Assembly (NCBI GenBank): GCA_016214845.1
Contig: JACRMS010000039.1
Span: 1 to 64,000 of the forward strand
DNA: 64,000 nucleotides
Direction of reading: 5' to 3'
Origin: Nitrospirota bacterium
GTDB lineage: Bacteria; Nitrospirota; Thermodesulfovibrionia; UBA6902
Made by a program: the position numbers and the translations under genes. Below, piece by piece: positions 1 through 9,820 of the stretch; within the stretch, counting starts at the first letter, position 1, and every line of letters begins with the position of its first letter. The notes beneath the pieces were generated by a model that searched no databases, had not been told where the DNA came from, and worked only from the letters and a program-made list of their open reading frames with translations.

Positions 1-126
1 ACTTTATTACAGATTCTGTCAGTTACTCTTTTCGAAAAAATGCCTTTACAACAAATAGTTCAGTATTCCAATTATGGTTTCAATATAACCGAAAATCAAA
101 ACCAGTTGAATCTATTCGATTCTTAA
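1..126 (+). pseudogene. C-terminal end of an IS4-family-like transposase (cut by window edge)
   Basis: The first frame is open from base 1 and encodes 41 residues before TAA. It contains LSVTLFEKMPL and ends NQLNLFDS, which resembles the C-terminus of IS4-group transposases. The sequence right after the stop (ccggacagtagtga) looks like the inverted-repeat end typical of that group. The rest of the element lies left of the window, so it cannot be said whether the copy is intact. Family assignment is from remembered C-terminal pattern only. Confidence 0.55.
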
Positions 127-532
127 CCGGACAGTAGTGATTTTTTATTTCAAAATAGCACCGCAGGGTCAGGTTTTGTTCCAGGCAGGCCGTATATCTC
201 AGTCAACCCAATGCCCCCGGTTCCAGAGCCGCCAGCATTCTTTCTGAGTCCAACTGTAGGTGCACTGTATAGATGGGAATAATGAACTGCTTCAGCCCCT
301 CCAGAAAGTTTATCACATTAACAGCTTTCGCTATCACTTTCAATTTAGTCCCCCCCACTCAAAAAGGTTTAATAATGATAATACGCTGTGCCTGTTAAAG
401 ACAAGAACTATTTAGAGTCTGTGTATAAACTGCCATTATTTAATTTTCGTTATGGCCCGAAGTCATTCGAAGCTTATTATTAAGAAGACTGGATTCCCGC
501 TCAACAAACTGCGGGAATGACGGTTTGATGAC
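127..532. other. Gene-poor stretch with a possible gene remnant
   Basis: No complete gene is visible. On the minus strand a frame of about 50 codons (roughly 165-320) runs to a TGA and encodes a Gly-rich tail containing GLTEIYGLPGTKPDPAVLF. It has an in-frame stop upstream and no start codon, so it may be the 3' end of a decayed gene. A GTCATTCCCGC-type palindrome follows at 490-523. Confidence 0.35.
490..523. repeat. GTCATTCCCGC-type dispersed palindrome, copy 1
   Basis: The pair ggattcccgc / gcgggaatgac forms an inverted repeat with a short A/T-rich loop. Similar arms recur at 9707-9788, 11831-11900 and 26441-26515, always between genes or at a gene's very edge. Confidence 0.6.
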
Positions 533-558
533 GTAAAAAAATGAGCCCATTTTTTTAC
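533..558 (-). terminator. Terminator-like hairpin after tmRNA
   Basis: GTAAAAAAATG and CATTTTTTTAC form a perfect 11-bp stem around a 4-base loop, about 25 bases past the 3' end of tmRNA. The descending stem arm is T-rich on both strands, so it could stop transcription in either direction. Confidence 0.55.
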
Positions 559-580
559 CTACTAATATACAACCTTACTT

Positions 581-927
<347 letters not shown>

Positions 928-959
928 GTCAATTTATTATAACATCTTTTCCCCTTAAG

Positions 960-1853
960 TTAAGGGGGCAGCCTTCCTTCCTGCCTGAGTTTGTTGATGA
1001 TGTTCTGGATCTCGGGCATAGCGTCGGTAGCGGCCTTTTCGCCTTCAAGCACGGCTTCGTGTCTTTTGGTGAAATCGCTGGAGCCGATATATCCGACTTT
1101 CGGTTTTATCACAACGTCAGCCTTTTCAAGCTGGGTCACGGCGATCTTGGAATGCATGATGCTTACTGACTTGAGGATCATGTCAATGGTGTCCTCCGGC
1201 AGCGTATTGTCAACATCAGCGGAGATGTCCACGGCAATGACTATATCAGCGCCGAAGCGTCTTGCGGCGTCAACGGCAACAGGGCTGACAATGCCGCCGT
1301 CAGCGTAAAGCCCGTCCCCGATCTTCGTGGGCCTGAACACCCCGGGGATTGAACAGCTTGCTCTTACCGCAGTGCCTGTGCTGCCGCTGCTGAAGATCAT
1401 TTCCTCGCCGCTCTGAATATCTGTAGCAACAGCGTAGAAAGGGATCTTTAAATTTTCTACCTTGGTATTTTTAACCTTCGCGTTTATAAATTCCTCCAAA
1501 GCGTCGCCTTTGATAAAGCCTTTGTCGGGGATGCCGAAATCAATGATGTCGCCTCTTTCTATCGCAAAAGATATTTCCTGGAGCTTGAAGGCGTTGTAAC
1601 CGTAGGCGTAAAGGCTGCCGACAAAACTCCCCGCGCTTGTGCCGACTATCATGTTGACCGGCACGTTATGCGCTTCAAGGACTTTCAAAACACCTATGTG
1701 CGCAAAACCCTTTGACGCGCCCGCGCCAAGCACCACCGCGATCTTCGCGGGCCTCAGTGGAGGTTTTATTCCCTCCTTCGGAGCGCATGAGATCGTGAAT
1801 ATAAAGAAAATGATCAGGGGTAAAAATTTATAGAAATTTTTAACGGTCTTCAT
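960..1853 (-). CDS. Patatin-like phospholipase family lipoprotein
   Basis: A 297-residue exported protein. The N-terminus is a hydrophobic segment ending TISC, so Cys23 is a probable lipidation site. The patatin core follows: an oxyanion-loop variant GAGASKGFAHIG (residues 43-54), the nucleophile elbow GTSAG with Ser73, and the second catalytic residue in DGG (185-187). Patatin-like proteins are Ser/Asp-dyad acyl hydrolases; the RssA-type bacterial members have unknown substrates. It lies downstream of leuA on the same strand but a terminator-like hairpin separates them, so it is probably expressed on its own. The family is clear; substrate and exact membrane location are inferred. Confidence 0.88.
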   Translation of the reverse strand: MKTVKNFYKFLPLIIFFIFTISCAPKEGIKPPLRPAKIAVVLGAGASKGFAHIGVLKVLEAHNVPVNMIVGTSAGSFVGSLYAYGYNAFKLQEISFAIERGDIIDFGIPDKGFIKGDALEEFINAKVKNTKVENLKIPFYAVATDIQSGEEMIFSSGSTGTAVRASCSIPGVFRPTKIGDGLYADGGIVSPVAVDAARRFGADIVIAVDISADVDNTLPEDTIDMILKSVSIMHSKIAVTQLEKADVVIKPKVGYIGSSDFTKRHEAVLEGEKAATDAMPEIQNIINKLRQEGRLPP

Positions 1854-1864
1854 AAGCAGAGATC

Positions 1865-1898
1865 CAAAAAGCAGGGGGCGGCGTATCGTGCCCCTGCT
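1865..1898 (-). terminator. Rho-independent terminator after leuA
   Basis: On the minus strand GCAGGGG and CCCCTGC pair around a loop and are followed by TTTTT, just past the leuA stop and before the patatin gene. This marks the end of the ilvC-psd-pssA-leuA block. Confidence 0.7.
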
Positions 1899-1900
1899 TG

Positions 1901-3409
1901 CTATTTCTTCCTTGCTGCCAGTTTGTTAAGCGCGTTGATGTATGCCTTTGCGGAGGCTATGATGATATCTGTGTCGCTGCCGTGGCCGGTGACTGACTTG
2001 CCGTCTTCCTCAAGCGAGACCACAACCTCGCCGAGCGCGTCAGTGCCGCCCGTGATCGCCTTCACCTCATATTTAAGAAGCTTGCTCTTTGTGCCTGTGA
2101 TAGATGCAATCGCCTTGAACGCGGCGTCAACAGGGCCGTCGCCGTGCTCTGTCTTTTCGATCAGCTCTTCATTGACCTTAAGCTTGATAACGGCGGTCGG
2201 TCTCTGATGAATGCCCGCTGAAGCATTGAGATCGACAAGGCTGTATATTTCAGGCACGGTCGTGGATTCTTCGGTCACGAGGATTTCAAGGTCTTCATCG
2301 TATATCTCCTTTTTCTGGTCAGCGAGTCTCTTGAAACGCTCAAACGCGCTGTTCACTTCCTCGTCGCTAAGTGCATAGCCTAACTCGTTCAGTCTCGTCC
2401 TGAAGGCGTGCCTGCCCGAATGCTTTCCCAGGACGAACTTTGTTTTGTGAAGGCCGATGGTCTCCGGCCTGATAATTTCGTAAGTGGATTTTTCTTTCAG
2501 CAGGCCGTCCTGGTGTATCCCGGATTCATGCGCGAACGCGTTCGCCCCGACAATGGCCTTATTGGGCTGAACATACATACCGGTGATCTTTGTTACGAGC
2601 CTGCTGCTCCGCATAATCTCTTCTGTTTTGATATTGGTATCGGCATTGAATATATCGCGACGCGTCCTTAACGCCATCACCACTTCTTCCATTGAACAGT
2701 TGCCTGCGCGCTCGCCGATACCGTTAATGGTGCATTCGATCTGACCCGCGCCGTTTAAAACCGCTGCGAGGGAATTGGAAGTTGCAAGCCCGAGGTCGTT
2801 ATGACAATGGACCGCGATCACGGCCTTGTCAATATTCTTCACCTTGTCAAAAAGCGTCTTTATCATCGCACCGAATTCGCTTGGGATGCTGTACCCCACT
2901 GTGTCCGGGATATTCACGGTCAACGCTCCTGCCGCAATGACCGCTTCGACAACTTCGCACAGATAATTTATTTCAGTGCGCGTCGCGTCCATCGGGGAGA
3001 ATTCAACGTCATCTGTAAAACTCTTTGCGAGCTTCACCATCTCCACAGAACGTTTCAAGGCCTCTTCGCGGCTGACGCGGAACTGATGTTTCAGATGGAT
3101 ATCAGAAGTGGAATGGAATGTATGGATACGCCTTTTAGGCGTGTCCTTCAGCGCCTCCCACGCGCGCTTGATGTCCTCTTCTCTGGCCCTTGCAAGACTG
3201 CAAATGACCGGGCCTTCCACCTCGCCGCCGATCCTCTTTATTGCCTCAAAATCACCGGGGGACGCGATCGCAAATCCCGCCTCGATAATGTCCACGCCGA
3301 GCCTTGCAAGCTGTTTTGCCACTTGCAGCTTTTCGCCCACGTTCATTGACGCGCCGGGGGACTGCTCGCCGTCCCTTAATGTCGTATCGAATATCTTTAT
3401 TGTCCTCAT
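1901..3409 (-). CDS. leuA: 2-isopropylmalate synthase
   Basis: Catalyses the first committed step of leucine synthesis: acetyl-CoA plus 2-oxoisovalerate to 2-isopropylmalate. Residues 8-21 (DTTLRDGEQSPGAS) and the metal-binding HCHNDLGLAT (201-210) identify the HMGL-like TIM barrel. The C-terminal 110 residues look like the LeuA dimer domain that binds leucine for feedback inhibition. Length of 502 residues is typical of bacterial LeuA. It is the last gene of a minus-strand set with ilvC, psd and pssA, an arrangement known from other anaerobic bacteria. An inverted repeat (3430-3494) sits between pssA and leuA. Confidence 0.96.
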   Translation of the reverse strand: MRTIKIFDTTLRDGEQSPGASMNVGEKLQVAKQLARLGVDIIEAGFAIASPGDFEAIKRIGGEVEGPVICSLARAREEDIKRAWEALKDTPKRRIHTFHSTSDIHLKHQFRVSREEALKRSVEMVKLAKSFTDDVEFSPMDATRTEINYLCEVVEAVIAAGALTVNIPDTVGYSIPSEFGAMIKTLFDKVKNIDKAVIAVHCHNDLGLATSNSLAAVLNGAGQIECTINGIGERAGNCSMEEVVMALRTRRDIFNADTNIKTEEIMRSSRLVTKITGMYVQPNKAIVGANAFAHESGIHQDGLLKEKSTYEIIRPETIGLHKTKFVLGKHSGRHAFRTRLNELGYALSDEEVNSAFERFKRLADQKKEIYDEDLEILVTEESTTVPEIYSLVDLNASAGIHQRPTAVIKLKVNEELIEKTEHGDGPVDAAFKAIASITGTKSKLLKYEVKAITGGTDALGEVVVSLEEDGKSVTGHGSDTDIIIASAKAYINALNKLAARKK

Positions 3410-3429
3410 GATAATTCTCCGAAATTATT

Positions 3430-3494
3430 ATCCGCAGATTTCGCAGATAAAGAACCTTTATTTAATATCTGTGTCGATCTGTGCAATCTGTGGA
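3430..3494. repeat. CCGCAGATTT-type inverted repeat, copy 1
   Basis: Arms of the form tccgcagatttcgcagat and atctgtgcaatctgtgga face each other across an A/T-rich centre. The same family recurs at 7548, 15542, 35499, 42932, 53657 and 56567. All copies are intergenic. Confidence 0.75.
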
Positions 3495-3498
3495 CTAA

Positions 3499-4230
3499 TC
3501 ATCTCTGTGGTTCTTTAAGTTTCGTTTTTCTCTTCTTGCTAAGCAAATACGTTCCTTCGATGATGCCCCATATCACATAAATAATCGCGAAAACAAATAT
3601 CACAATCTCAGGGTACATAAATATCAGCACAAAGGCCGACACTATAACTACAAGGAGCCAGAACGGTTTCCTCTCTTTAAAGTTTATCTCCTTCAATCCG
3701 TGAAACCGCAGGGTGCTTACCATCAGCGCCGCAAGCAGGAACGGCAGAAAGAGAATTAGATAGTTCTTACTTCCCGGCGTACCTAATAATTCATTATAAA
3801 ACAAAACGAGTGACGCCACCACTGTGCCTGCCCCGGGGATCGGAAGGCCTGTGAACGCCTTGCTCTCGGTGGTACCCATTTGCACGTTGTACCTTGCAAG
3901 CCTCAGGGCCCCGCAGATCACATAGATAAAAGCCGCTCCCCACCCAAGCCTGCCGAAAGAATGCAGATCGCCCCAACTGTAGATCACTACAGCGGGCGCG
4001 ACACCGAACGCGACGAGGTCGGAAAGGGAATCAAGCTCCACGCCGAATTTTGTCGTGCTGTTTGTCAGCCGCGCGACCCAGCCGTCAAGCCCGTCAAAGA
4101 TGTTTGCTATCAATATCGCCCACGCCGCATAAACAAAGTTGCCCTTAAATGACGTGAGAATTGCGTAGAACCCGCAGAACATCCCGCACAGCGTCAACGA
4201 ATTGGGTAATATGTAGATCCCTTTTTTCAT
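3499..4230 (-). CDS. pssA: CDP-diacylglycerol--serine O-phosphatidyltransferase
   Basis: Makes phosphatidylserine from CDP-diacylglycerol and serine at the inner membrane; the next enzyme, Psd, is encoded just upstream. Residues 46-71 carry the CDP-alcohol phosphotransferase signature (D46, D49-G50, A53-R54, G63, D67, D71), and six or more hydrophobic segments follow. I start at ATG 4230 (MKKGIYILPN). A further 18 codons upstream are open, but they lie in repeat DNA (gaagtaggaagt words) and encode an unlike hydrophobic peptide. No strong ribosome-binding site precedes either start, so the start is uncertain. Confidence 0.93.
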   Translation of the reverse strand: MKKGIYILPNSLTLCGMFCGFYAILTSFKGNFVYAAWAILIANIFDGLDGWVARLTNSTTKFGVELDSLSDLVAFGVAPAVVIYSWGDLHSFGRLGWGAAFIYVICGALRLARYNVQMGTTESKAFTGLPIPGAGTVVASLVLFYNELLGTPGSKNYLILFLPFLLAALMVSTLRFHGLKEINFKERKPFWLLVVIVSAFVLIFMYPEIVIFVFAIIYVIWGIIEGTYLLSKKRKTKLKEPQR

Positions 4231-4235
4231 AATGT

Positions 4236-4326
4236 TAAGTAGGAAGTAAGAAGTAGGAAGTAGGAAGTAAAAAACCGAGAACATTGCATATAATAACTTC
4301 CCACTTCTGATTTCTCACTTCTCACC
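4236..4326. repeat. Word-type inverted repeat (gaagtaggaagt / acttctcacttct)
   Basis: Imperfect repeats of aagtaggaagt on one side face acttcccacttctgatttct on the other. The repeat sits between psd and pssA and reaches into the 3' end of psd. It belongs to a set of low-complexity, word-like inverted repeats scattered through the window. Confidence 0.6.
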
Positions 4327-4950
4327 TCTCTTTGCTAATATCGTTTCCCCCGCTTTCACCTTGTCGCCTAATTTTACCTTAACTTTGGTATTTAATGGCA
4401 AGAAGACATCAAGCCTCGAACTGAATTTAATTATACCGTATCTCTGCCCCTGCGCAAGTGTCTCCCCCGGCTTTACCCGGCAGACTGCGCGGCGCGCGAC
4501 ATAACCTGCTATCTGCTTTACCACGATCTTTCCGTGCTGGCCTTCAAGAAGCATGGTTATATGTTCGTTAGCTGTTGAGGCTTCATCTTTAAACGCTGAT
4601 AAAAACTTCCCCGGATAATGCCTGACGTCCTTTACAACTCCGTCGCAGGGCGCCCTGTTCACATGCACATTCAGAGGCGACATAAAGATGCTGATCTTCA
4701 GCGCCTTCTCATGCAATAGCTCATCCTCCACAGCTTCTGTAATTACAATTATCTTTCCGTCCGCCGGGGAGTAAAACGCGTCCCTGTCAGGGACCGTTAC
4801 CCTGTCGGGGTCTCTGAAGAAATAGAACATGAAAAGCGTGAGTATCAGAAATACCGCTGTCAGCCAGTGGACCCTGAGAAGCGCAGAGACGGCGGTAAGA
4901 GAGATAAAAACCAGGATGAACGGATAACCTTCTTTGGCGAATTGGAACAT
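4315..4950 (-). CDS. psd: Phosphatidylserine decarboxylase proenzyme (short type)
   Basis: Decarboxylates phosphatidylserine to phosphatidylethanolamine. At 211 residues it is the short class. Two hydrophobic segments (about 9-22 and 29-45) anchor it; conserved stretches include FFRDPDR (44-50), SPADGK (61-66) and FMSPLNVHVNRAPCDG (89-104). The enzyme matures by self-cleavage within a motif that is usually Gly-Ser in this class; here the site reads KFSSRLD with Ser177-Ser178. If cleavage occurs, Ser178 would become the pyruvoyl group. Lies between ilvC and pssA, with which it shares a pathway. Confidence 0.93.
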   Translation of the reverse strand: MFQFAKEGYPFILVFISLTAVSALLRVHWLTAVFLILTLFMFYFFRDPDRVTVPDRDAFYSPADGKIIVITEAVEDELLHEKALKISIFMSPLNVHVNRAPCDGVVKDVRHYPGKFLSAFKDEASTANEHITMLLEGQHGKIVVKQIAGYVARRAVCRVKPGETLAQGQRYGIIKFSSRLDVFLPLNTKVKVKLGDKVKAGETILAKRGEK

Positions 4951-4957
4951 TTTTATC

Positions 4958-5058
4958 AGAAGCCGGAAGACAGAAGCCAGAGGTCAGACGAAATAAATCT
5001 TCTTAGTTTTTCTAAGTCTGTTGTCTGTCTTCTGCTGTCTGTCTTCTGTTGTCTGTCC
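4958..5058. repeat. CAGAAGACAG-family inverted repeat between psd and ilvC
   Basis: Words like agaagccggaagacagaagcc on the left face ctgttgtctgtcttctgctg on the right, forming an imperfect hairpin in the ilvC-psd gap. The same words occur inside proC, yggS, glnE and an M16 peptidase gene. Confidence 0.65.
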
Positions 5059-5062
5059 TTTC

Positions 5063-6085
<1,023 letters not shown>

Positions 6086-6107
6086 CTAAAAATTAATTGC
6101 TGTCATA

Positions 6108-6183
6108 TTGAAAGTTAACGTCGCTATTGCCGATGAACTCAAAAATAATATCAGATTTAATTGAATTTTGAAAGTTAACATCG
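6108..6183. promoter_or_regulatory. Paired direct repeats in the ilvC/leuC divergent gap
   Basis: The 16-mers ttgaaagttaacgtcg (6108-6123) and ttgaaagttaacatcg (6168-6183) differ at one base and start exactly 60 bp apart. They lie between the two divergent genes and upstream of the probable leuC promoter, so they are candidate binding sites for a branched-chain amino acid regulator. No regulator gene is adjacent. Confidence 0.5.
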
Positions 6184-6188
6184 ACGAA

Positions 6189-6218
6189 TTGACTAATAGC
6201 CGCACCATCTTGTAGTAT
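6189..6218 (+). promoter_or_regulatory. Probable sigma-70-type promoter for leuC
   Basis: TTGACT (6189-6194) and TAGTAT (6213-6218) are separated by 18 bp and stand about 60 bp before the leuC GTG start. Match to the consensus is good at -35 and moderate at -10. Confidence 0.45.
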
Positions 6219-6277
6219 TTTTGTATATCTTCTTTCAGGAAAATTCCTAATCATAATTATTAATTTTTGGAGGAACA

Positions 6278-7534
6278 GTGACGATTACGGAAAAGATTTT
6301 TGCAGCCCACTGCGGCAAAAAAGAGGTCGCACCCGGAGAGTTGATCAACGCGAAGGTGGACCTGATCCTTGCCAATGATATAACCGCGCCCATCGCGATC
6401 ACCGAGTTTAAAAAGATCGGCGCAAAAGGCGTGTTTGACAAAGACAGGGTCGTGTTCATCCCCGACCACTTCGCCCCGCAAAAAGACATCAAGGCCGCTG
6501 AACAGTGCAAGATGCTCAGGGACTTTTCAAGAAGTTATGACCTCGGGCTCTATTTTGAGGTCGGCAGAATGGGCGTGGAACACGCGCTTCTGCCGGAGCA
6601 GGGGCTTGTGGTGCCCGGCGACCTGATCATCGGCGCTGACAGTCACACCTGCACATACGGCGGGCTGGGCGCGTTCGCCACCGGTGTGGGATCAACAGAC
6701 GTGGCGTCCGCAATGGCAACCGGCGAATGCTGGTTCAAGGTGCCTGAGTCCATGAAGTTTGTTTATTACGGGAAACTGAACAAGTGGGCCGGCGGGAAGG
6801 ACTTGATCCTTCACACAATCGGCGACATCGGCGTTGACGGCGCATTATACAGAGCCATGGAATTCACGGGCGAGACCATCAGTTCACTGCCGATGTACTC
6901 GCGGCTGACAATGTGCAACATGGCAATAGAGGCCGGGGGAAAGAACGGGATCATAACCCCTGATGAAATTACTGAACAGTATGTTAAAGGAAGGGCGAAA
7001 AGGGAATACAAATTTTATTCATCCGACAAAGCCTCTAAATATGTCGAGGTGAAGGAATACGATTGCTCGAAAATCCCTTTGACTGTGTCCTGCCCTCACC
7101 TGCCGTCAAACACGAAACCCGCTGCGGAGCTTTCATCCGTCACAATAGACCAGGTGGTCGTCGGCTCCTGCACAAACGGAAGGATCGAAGACCTGAGAGA
7201 GGCCGCTGAAATTATAAAAGGGAAAAAGGTCCATCCCGAAGTCAGGATGATCGTCATCCCCGCGACCCAGCAGATCTATTTGCAGGCGGTCAAAGAAGGG
7301 CTGGCAGAGATATTCGTGAACGCGGAAGCGGTTTTTTCCACACCGACATGCGGCCCGTGTCTCGGCGGACACATGGGAATTCTTGCAAAGGGCGAAAGGG
7401 CCATTGCGACAACGAACAGGAATTTTGTCGGCAGGATGGGACACCCTGAGAGCGAAGTCTATCTCTCAAACCCGGCAGTCGCCGCCGCTTCGGCGATCAA
7501 AGGGAGGATCGCCGTACCGGATGAAGTTGTATAA
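6278..7534 (+). CDS. leuC: 3-isopropylmalate dehydratase, large subunit
   Basis: Isomerises 2- to 3-isopropylmalate with LeuD, using a [4Fe-4S] cluster. The three cluster cysteines are visible: Cys298 in GSCTNGR, and Cys358 and Cys361 in [10 protein letters not shown]. The substrate-side motif [18 protein letters not shown] lies at 119-136. Length of 418 residues is that of the shorter LeuC type found in archaea and many anaerobes. The start is GTG at 6278, set by TTGGAGGAACA just upstream. leuD follows 110 bp downstream after an inverted repeat. The same short type can include homoaconitase, but the leu context favours LeuC. Confidence 0.95.
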   Translation: MTITEKIFAAHCGKKEVAPGELINAKVDLILANDITAPIAITEFKKIGAKGVFDKDRVVFIPDHFAPQKDIKAAEQCKMLRDFSRSYDLGLYFEVGRMGVEHALLPEQGLVVPGDLIIGADSHTCTYGGLGAFATGVGSTDVASAMATGECWFKVPESMKFVYYGKLNKWAGGKDLILHTIGDIGVDGALYRAMEFTGETISSLPMYSRLTMCNMAIEAGGKNGIITPDEITEQYVKGRAKREYKFYSSDKASKYVEVKEYDCSKIPLTVSCPHLPSNTKPAAELSSVTIDQVVVGSCTNGRIEDLREAAEIIKGKKVHPEVRMIVIPATQQIYLQAVKEGLAEIFVNAEAVFSTPTCGPCLGGHMGILAKGERAIATTNRNFVGRMGHPESEVYLSNPAVAAASAIKGRIAVPDEVV

Positions 7535-7547
7535 TCACAAAATATTT

Positions 7548-7625
7548 ATCCACAGATTTCGCAGATTGCACAGATAAAGAAAAAATTCTTTAAAAAAATC
7601 TGTGAAATCTGTGTCATCTGTGGAT
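7548..7625. repeat. CCGCAGATTT-type inverted repeat, copy 2
   Basis: Between leuC and leuD: atccacagatttcgcagat faces aatctgtgtcatctgtggat. Its place inside a probable two-gene transcript means the RNA would carry a long hairpin between the two subunit genes. Confidence 0.75.
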
Positions 7626-7644
7626 TACTTTTCAGGAGGATATC

Positions 7645-8142
7645 ATGATTCTTAAAGGTAAGGTCTGGAAGTTCGGAGACAACATCGACACCGACGCGAT
7701 CATTCCAGCGCGTTATTTAAACACATCAGACCCCAAGGAGCTTGCAAAGCACGTGATGGAAGACGCGGACAAGGATTTTCCGTCAAAGGTTGCGGCAGGG
7801 GACCTGATAATTGGAAAGGCCAATTTCGGCTGCGGCTCTTCAAGGGAGCACGCCCCTATCGCGATAAAGGCGGCGGGCATTCAGGCGGTCGTTGCAAAAA
7901 GCTTTGCGAGGATCTTTTACAGAAACGCGTTCAACATCGGGCTTCCTATCTTTGAGTCGGATGACGCGCCGGACAAGATCAGCGGGGGCGACGAGATAGA
8001 GATAGACGCGGACAAAGGGACGATCAGGAACATAACAAAGGGCGAAGAATACACCGCGAAACCGATCCCTCCGTTCATGCAGGAGCTTATCTCCGCGGGG
8101 GGGTTGATCGAATGGACCAAAAAGAGGCTGAAGGCCTCGTAG
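7645..8142 (+). CDS. leuD: 3-isopropylmalate dehydratase, small subunit
   Basis: Swivel-domain partner of LeuC (165 residues). The motif NFGCGSSREHAP, which places the substrate-binding Ser and Arg, lies near residues 58-69, and the N-terminus has the usual DNIDTDAIIPARYL. A strong ribosome site (CAGGAGGATATC) precedes the ATG. The archaeal-like short form matches the short LeuC upstream. Expression is probably coupled to leuC despite the hairpin-forming repeat between them. leuB is not in the window. Confidence 0.96.
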   Translation: MILKGKVWKFGDNIDTDAIIPARYLNTSDPKELAKHVMEDADKDFPSKVAAGDLIIGKANFGCGSSREHAPIAIKAAGIQAVVAKSFARIFYRNAFNIGLPIFESDDAPDKISGGDEIEIDADKGTIRNITKGEEYTAKPIPPFMQELISAGGLIEWTKKRLKAS

Positions 8143-8258
8143 CCGCCTACATGGAATTCTTGCGGGAGCCCGAAAGAAAAAATTCTGTGGAATATCTAAT
8201 TAATGATGTTGTATAATTTTTCATTCCAAAATTTCAATATCATAAAGGGGAGGGCAAT

Positions 8259-8927
8259 ATGAAGGTTAAAACAGTAGTGCTGTCACTGGTTTTTCTGGTT
8301 TTATGTTCCACAAGTCTTTATGCAAAAACTCTTTCGTTAGGCGTAAAGGCCAGCACATTAGGGGTAGGGCCTGAAGTTGAGGTGTCGTTTCTGGATTTTT
8401 TAGGTATCAGAGGGGGATTTAATTACTGGAAATATAATTACGATGGAACAAAAGACGATATCGATTATAAATTTAAACTGAAATTGAACTCTGTTCCAGT
8501 CTTATTGGACATACATCCATTCAAGGGCAGTTTCAGACTTACCGGCGGCGTGCTTATCAACCGTAATAAGGTTGATGCAGATGCAGAGATTGCACCTGGC
8601 ACAACATATACAATCGGAGACCAGGATTTTGATGGATCGGAGATTGGAAAACTTAAAGGGAAAATTACCTTCAATGATACAGCGCCATATGCCGGGCTGG
8701 GATGGGATACTTCATTCGGAAGGGACAATGCCTGGGGGTTTATTATGGACTTAGGAGTGGTTTTCTCAGGGTCTCCCAAGGTTGATCTTTCCGCCAGCGG
8801 CGGAACAAAATCCAACGATCCCACATTTCTGAGCGAGTTGGCAAAAGAAGAAGATAACATGCAAGATGATCTTAACGCTTATAAATATTATCCTGTAATT
8901 GGGATTGGGGTTAATTACAGATTTTAA
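8259..8927 (+). CDS. Putative outer-membrane beta-barrel protein
   Basis: A 222-residue exported protein of unknown role. A signal peptide with a long hydrophobic core ends near TSLYA (residue 22). The rest alternates short polar and aromatic stretches, with paired Gly-rich turns and a C-terminal Phe (GVNYRF), as in small outer-membrane barrels. AAAGGGGAGGGCAAT precedes the start. It ends 11 bp before the FKBP gene and is probably co-transcribed with it, which suggests periplasmic folding help, but that is inference. Confidence 0.7.
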   Translation: MKVKTVVLSLVFLVLCSTSLYAKTLSLGVKASTLGVGPEVEVSFLDFLGIRGGFNYWKYNYDGTKDDIDYKFKLKLNSVPVLLDIHPFKGSFRLTGGVLINRNKVDADAEIAPGTTYTIGDQDFDGSEIGKLKGKITFNDTAPYAGLGWDTSFGRDNAWGFIMDLGVVFSGSPKVDLSASGGTKSNDPTFLSELAKEEDNMQDDLNAYKYYPVIGIGVNYRF

Positions 8928-8938
8928 CCGGAGGTTTT

Positions 8939-9667
8939 ATGAAAGTTTTAGCAGCAGTCTTAGGCATTATCCTTCTGCAAAACATAGCTTATGCGGAAGA
9001 GAACATCGAGTTAAAGACCCAGAGAGACAAGTTGAGTTACAGTATCGGCACAACCATGGGAAAAGATTTCAAAAGCCAGTCCATAGATGTTGATCCTGAT
9101 ATCCTCGCCAAAGGAATTAAGGACGCGTTCTCAGGTGACAAGTCTTTGATGACGGATGAGGAAATGCGCGATACTATTTCCACTTTCCGTAATGAGATGA
9201 TGGCCAAGCAGATGGCGCAAATGAAAGAGTCAGCCGAGAAGAACAAGAAGGAAGGGGACGCCTTTCTCGCGGAGAACAAGAAAAAAGAAGGCGTCGTAAC
9301 TCTGCCGAGCGGCTTACAGTATAAAGTCATTAAAGAAGGGACCGGGGCAAAACCGAAAGCAACGGATACAGTGAGCGTGCATTATAAAGGGACCTTTATA
9401 GACGGCGCTGAATTCGACAGTTCCATGAAGCGCGGCCAGCCTGCAACGTTCAAAGTCGGCGGTGTGATCCCCGGCTGGACCGAGGCGCTGCAGCTTATGA
9501 AAGCCGGTTCAAAGTGGCAGTTGTATGTGCCGTCCAATCTTGCTTATGGAGAGCGCGGCGCGGGACGTGAAATCGGACCCAACGCGACGCTTATTTTTGA
9601 AGTGGAACTGCTTTCCATTCAGGAAAATACAGGCAAACTGCCGGCGCCTGAAAAACCGGCAAAATAG
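8939..9667 (+). CDS. FKBP-type peptidyl-prolyl cis-trans isomerase, periplasmic (FkpA/Mip-like)
   Basis: Assists folding of exported proteins by prolyl isomerisation. A signal peptide (residues 1-19, ending IAYA) leads into an FKBP N-terminal domain (about 28-110), which is highly charged and helical and forms the dimer in FkpA/Mip. The catalytic FKBP domain follows (about 122-230), with motifs VSVHYKGTFIDGAEFDSS, VIPGWTEAL and AYGERGAG. The length of 242 residues matches FkpA. ACCGGAGGTTTT precedes the start. Likely forms an operon with the barrel protein just upstream. Confidence 0.93.
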   Translation: MKVLAAVLGIILLQNIAYAEENIELKTQRDKLSYSIGTTMGKDFKSQSIDVDPDILAKGIKDAFSGDKSLMTDEEMRDTISTFRNEMMAKQMAQMKESAEKNKKEGDAFLAENKKKEGVVTLPSGLQYKVIKEGTGAKPKATDTVSVHYKGTFIDGAEFDSSMKRGQPATFKVGGVIPGWTEALQLMKAGSKWQLYVPSNLAYGERGAGREIGPNATLIFEVELLSIQENTGKLPAPEKPAK

Positions 9668-9706
9668 TTGAGCCTCTTGCAAATGTTTAGAGGAAATCAC
9701 GTTTGC

Positions 9707-9788
9707 CGTCATACCCGCAAAGGCGGGTATCCAGAAGTCTTTGGTTTATAATATACTGGATTCCCGATAAAGACCTCGGGGATGACGA
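9707..9788. repeat. GTCATTCCCGC-type dispersed palindrome, copy 2
   Basis: cgtcatacccgcaaaggcggg and the later ggattcccg...gggatgacga form two linked palindromes. An outer pair (agcctcttgcaaatg at about 9671 and ttttgcaggagcct at about 9797) encloses them. The whole element fills the gap between the convergent FKBP and alr genes. Confidence 0.6.
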
Positions 9789-9820
9789 ATAAAGACTTTT
9801 GCAGGAGCCTCAGTTAATAT

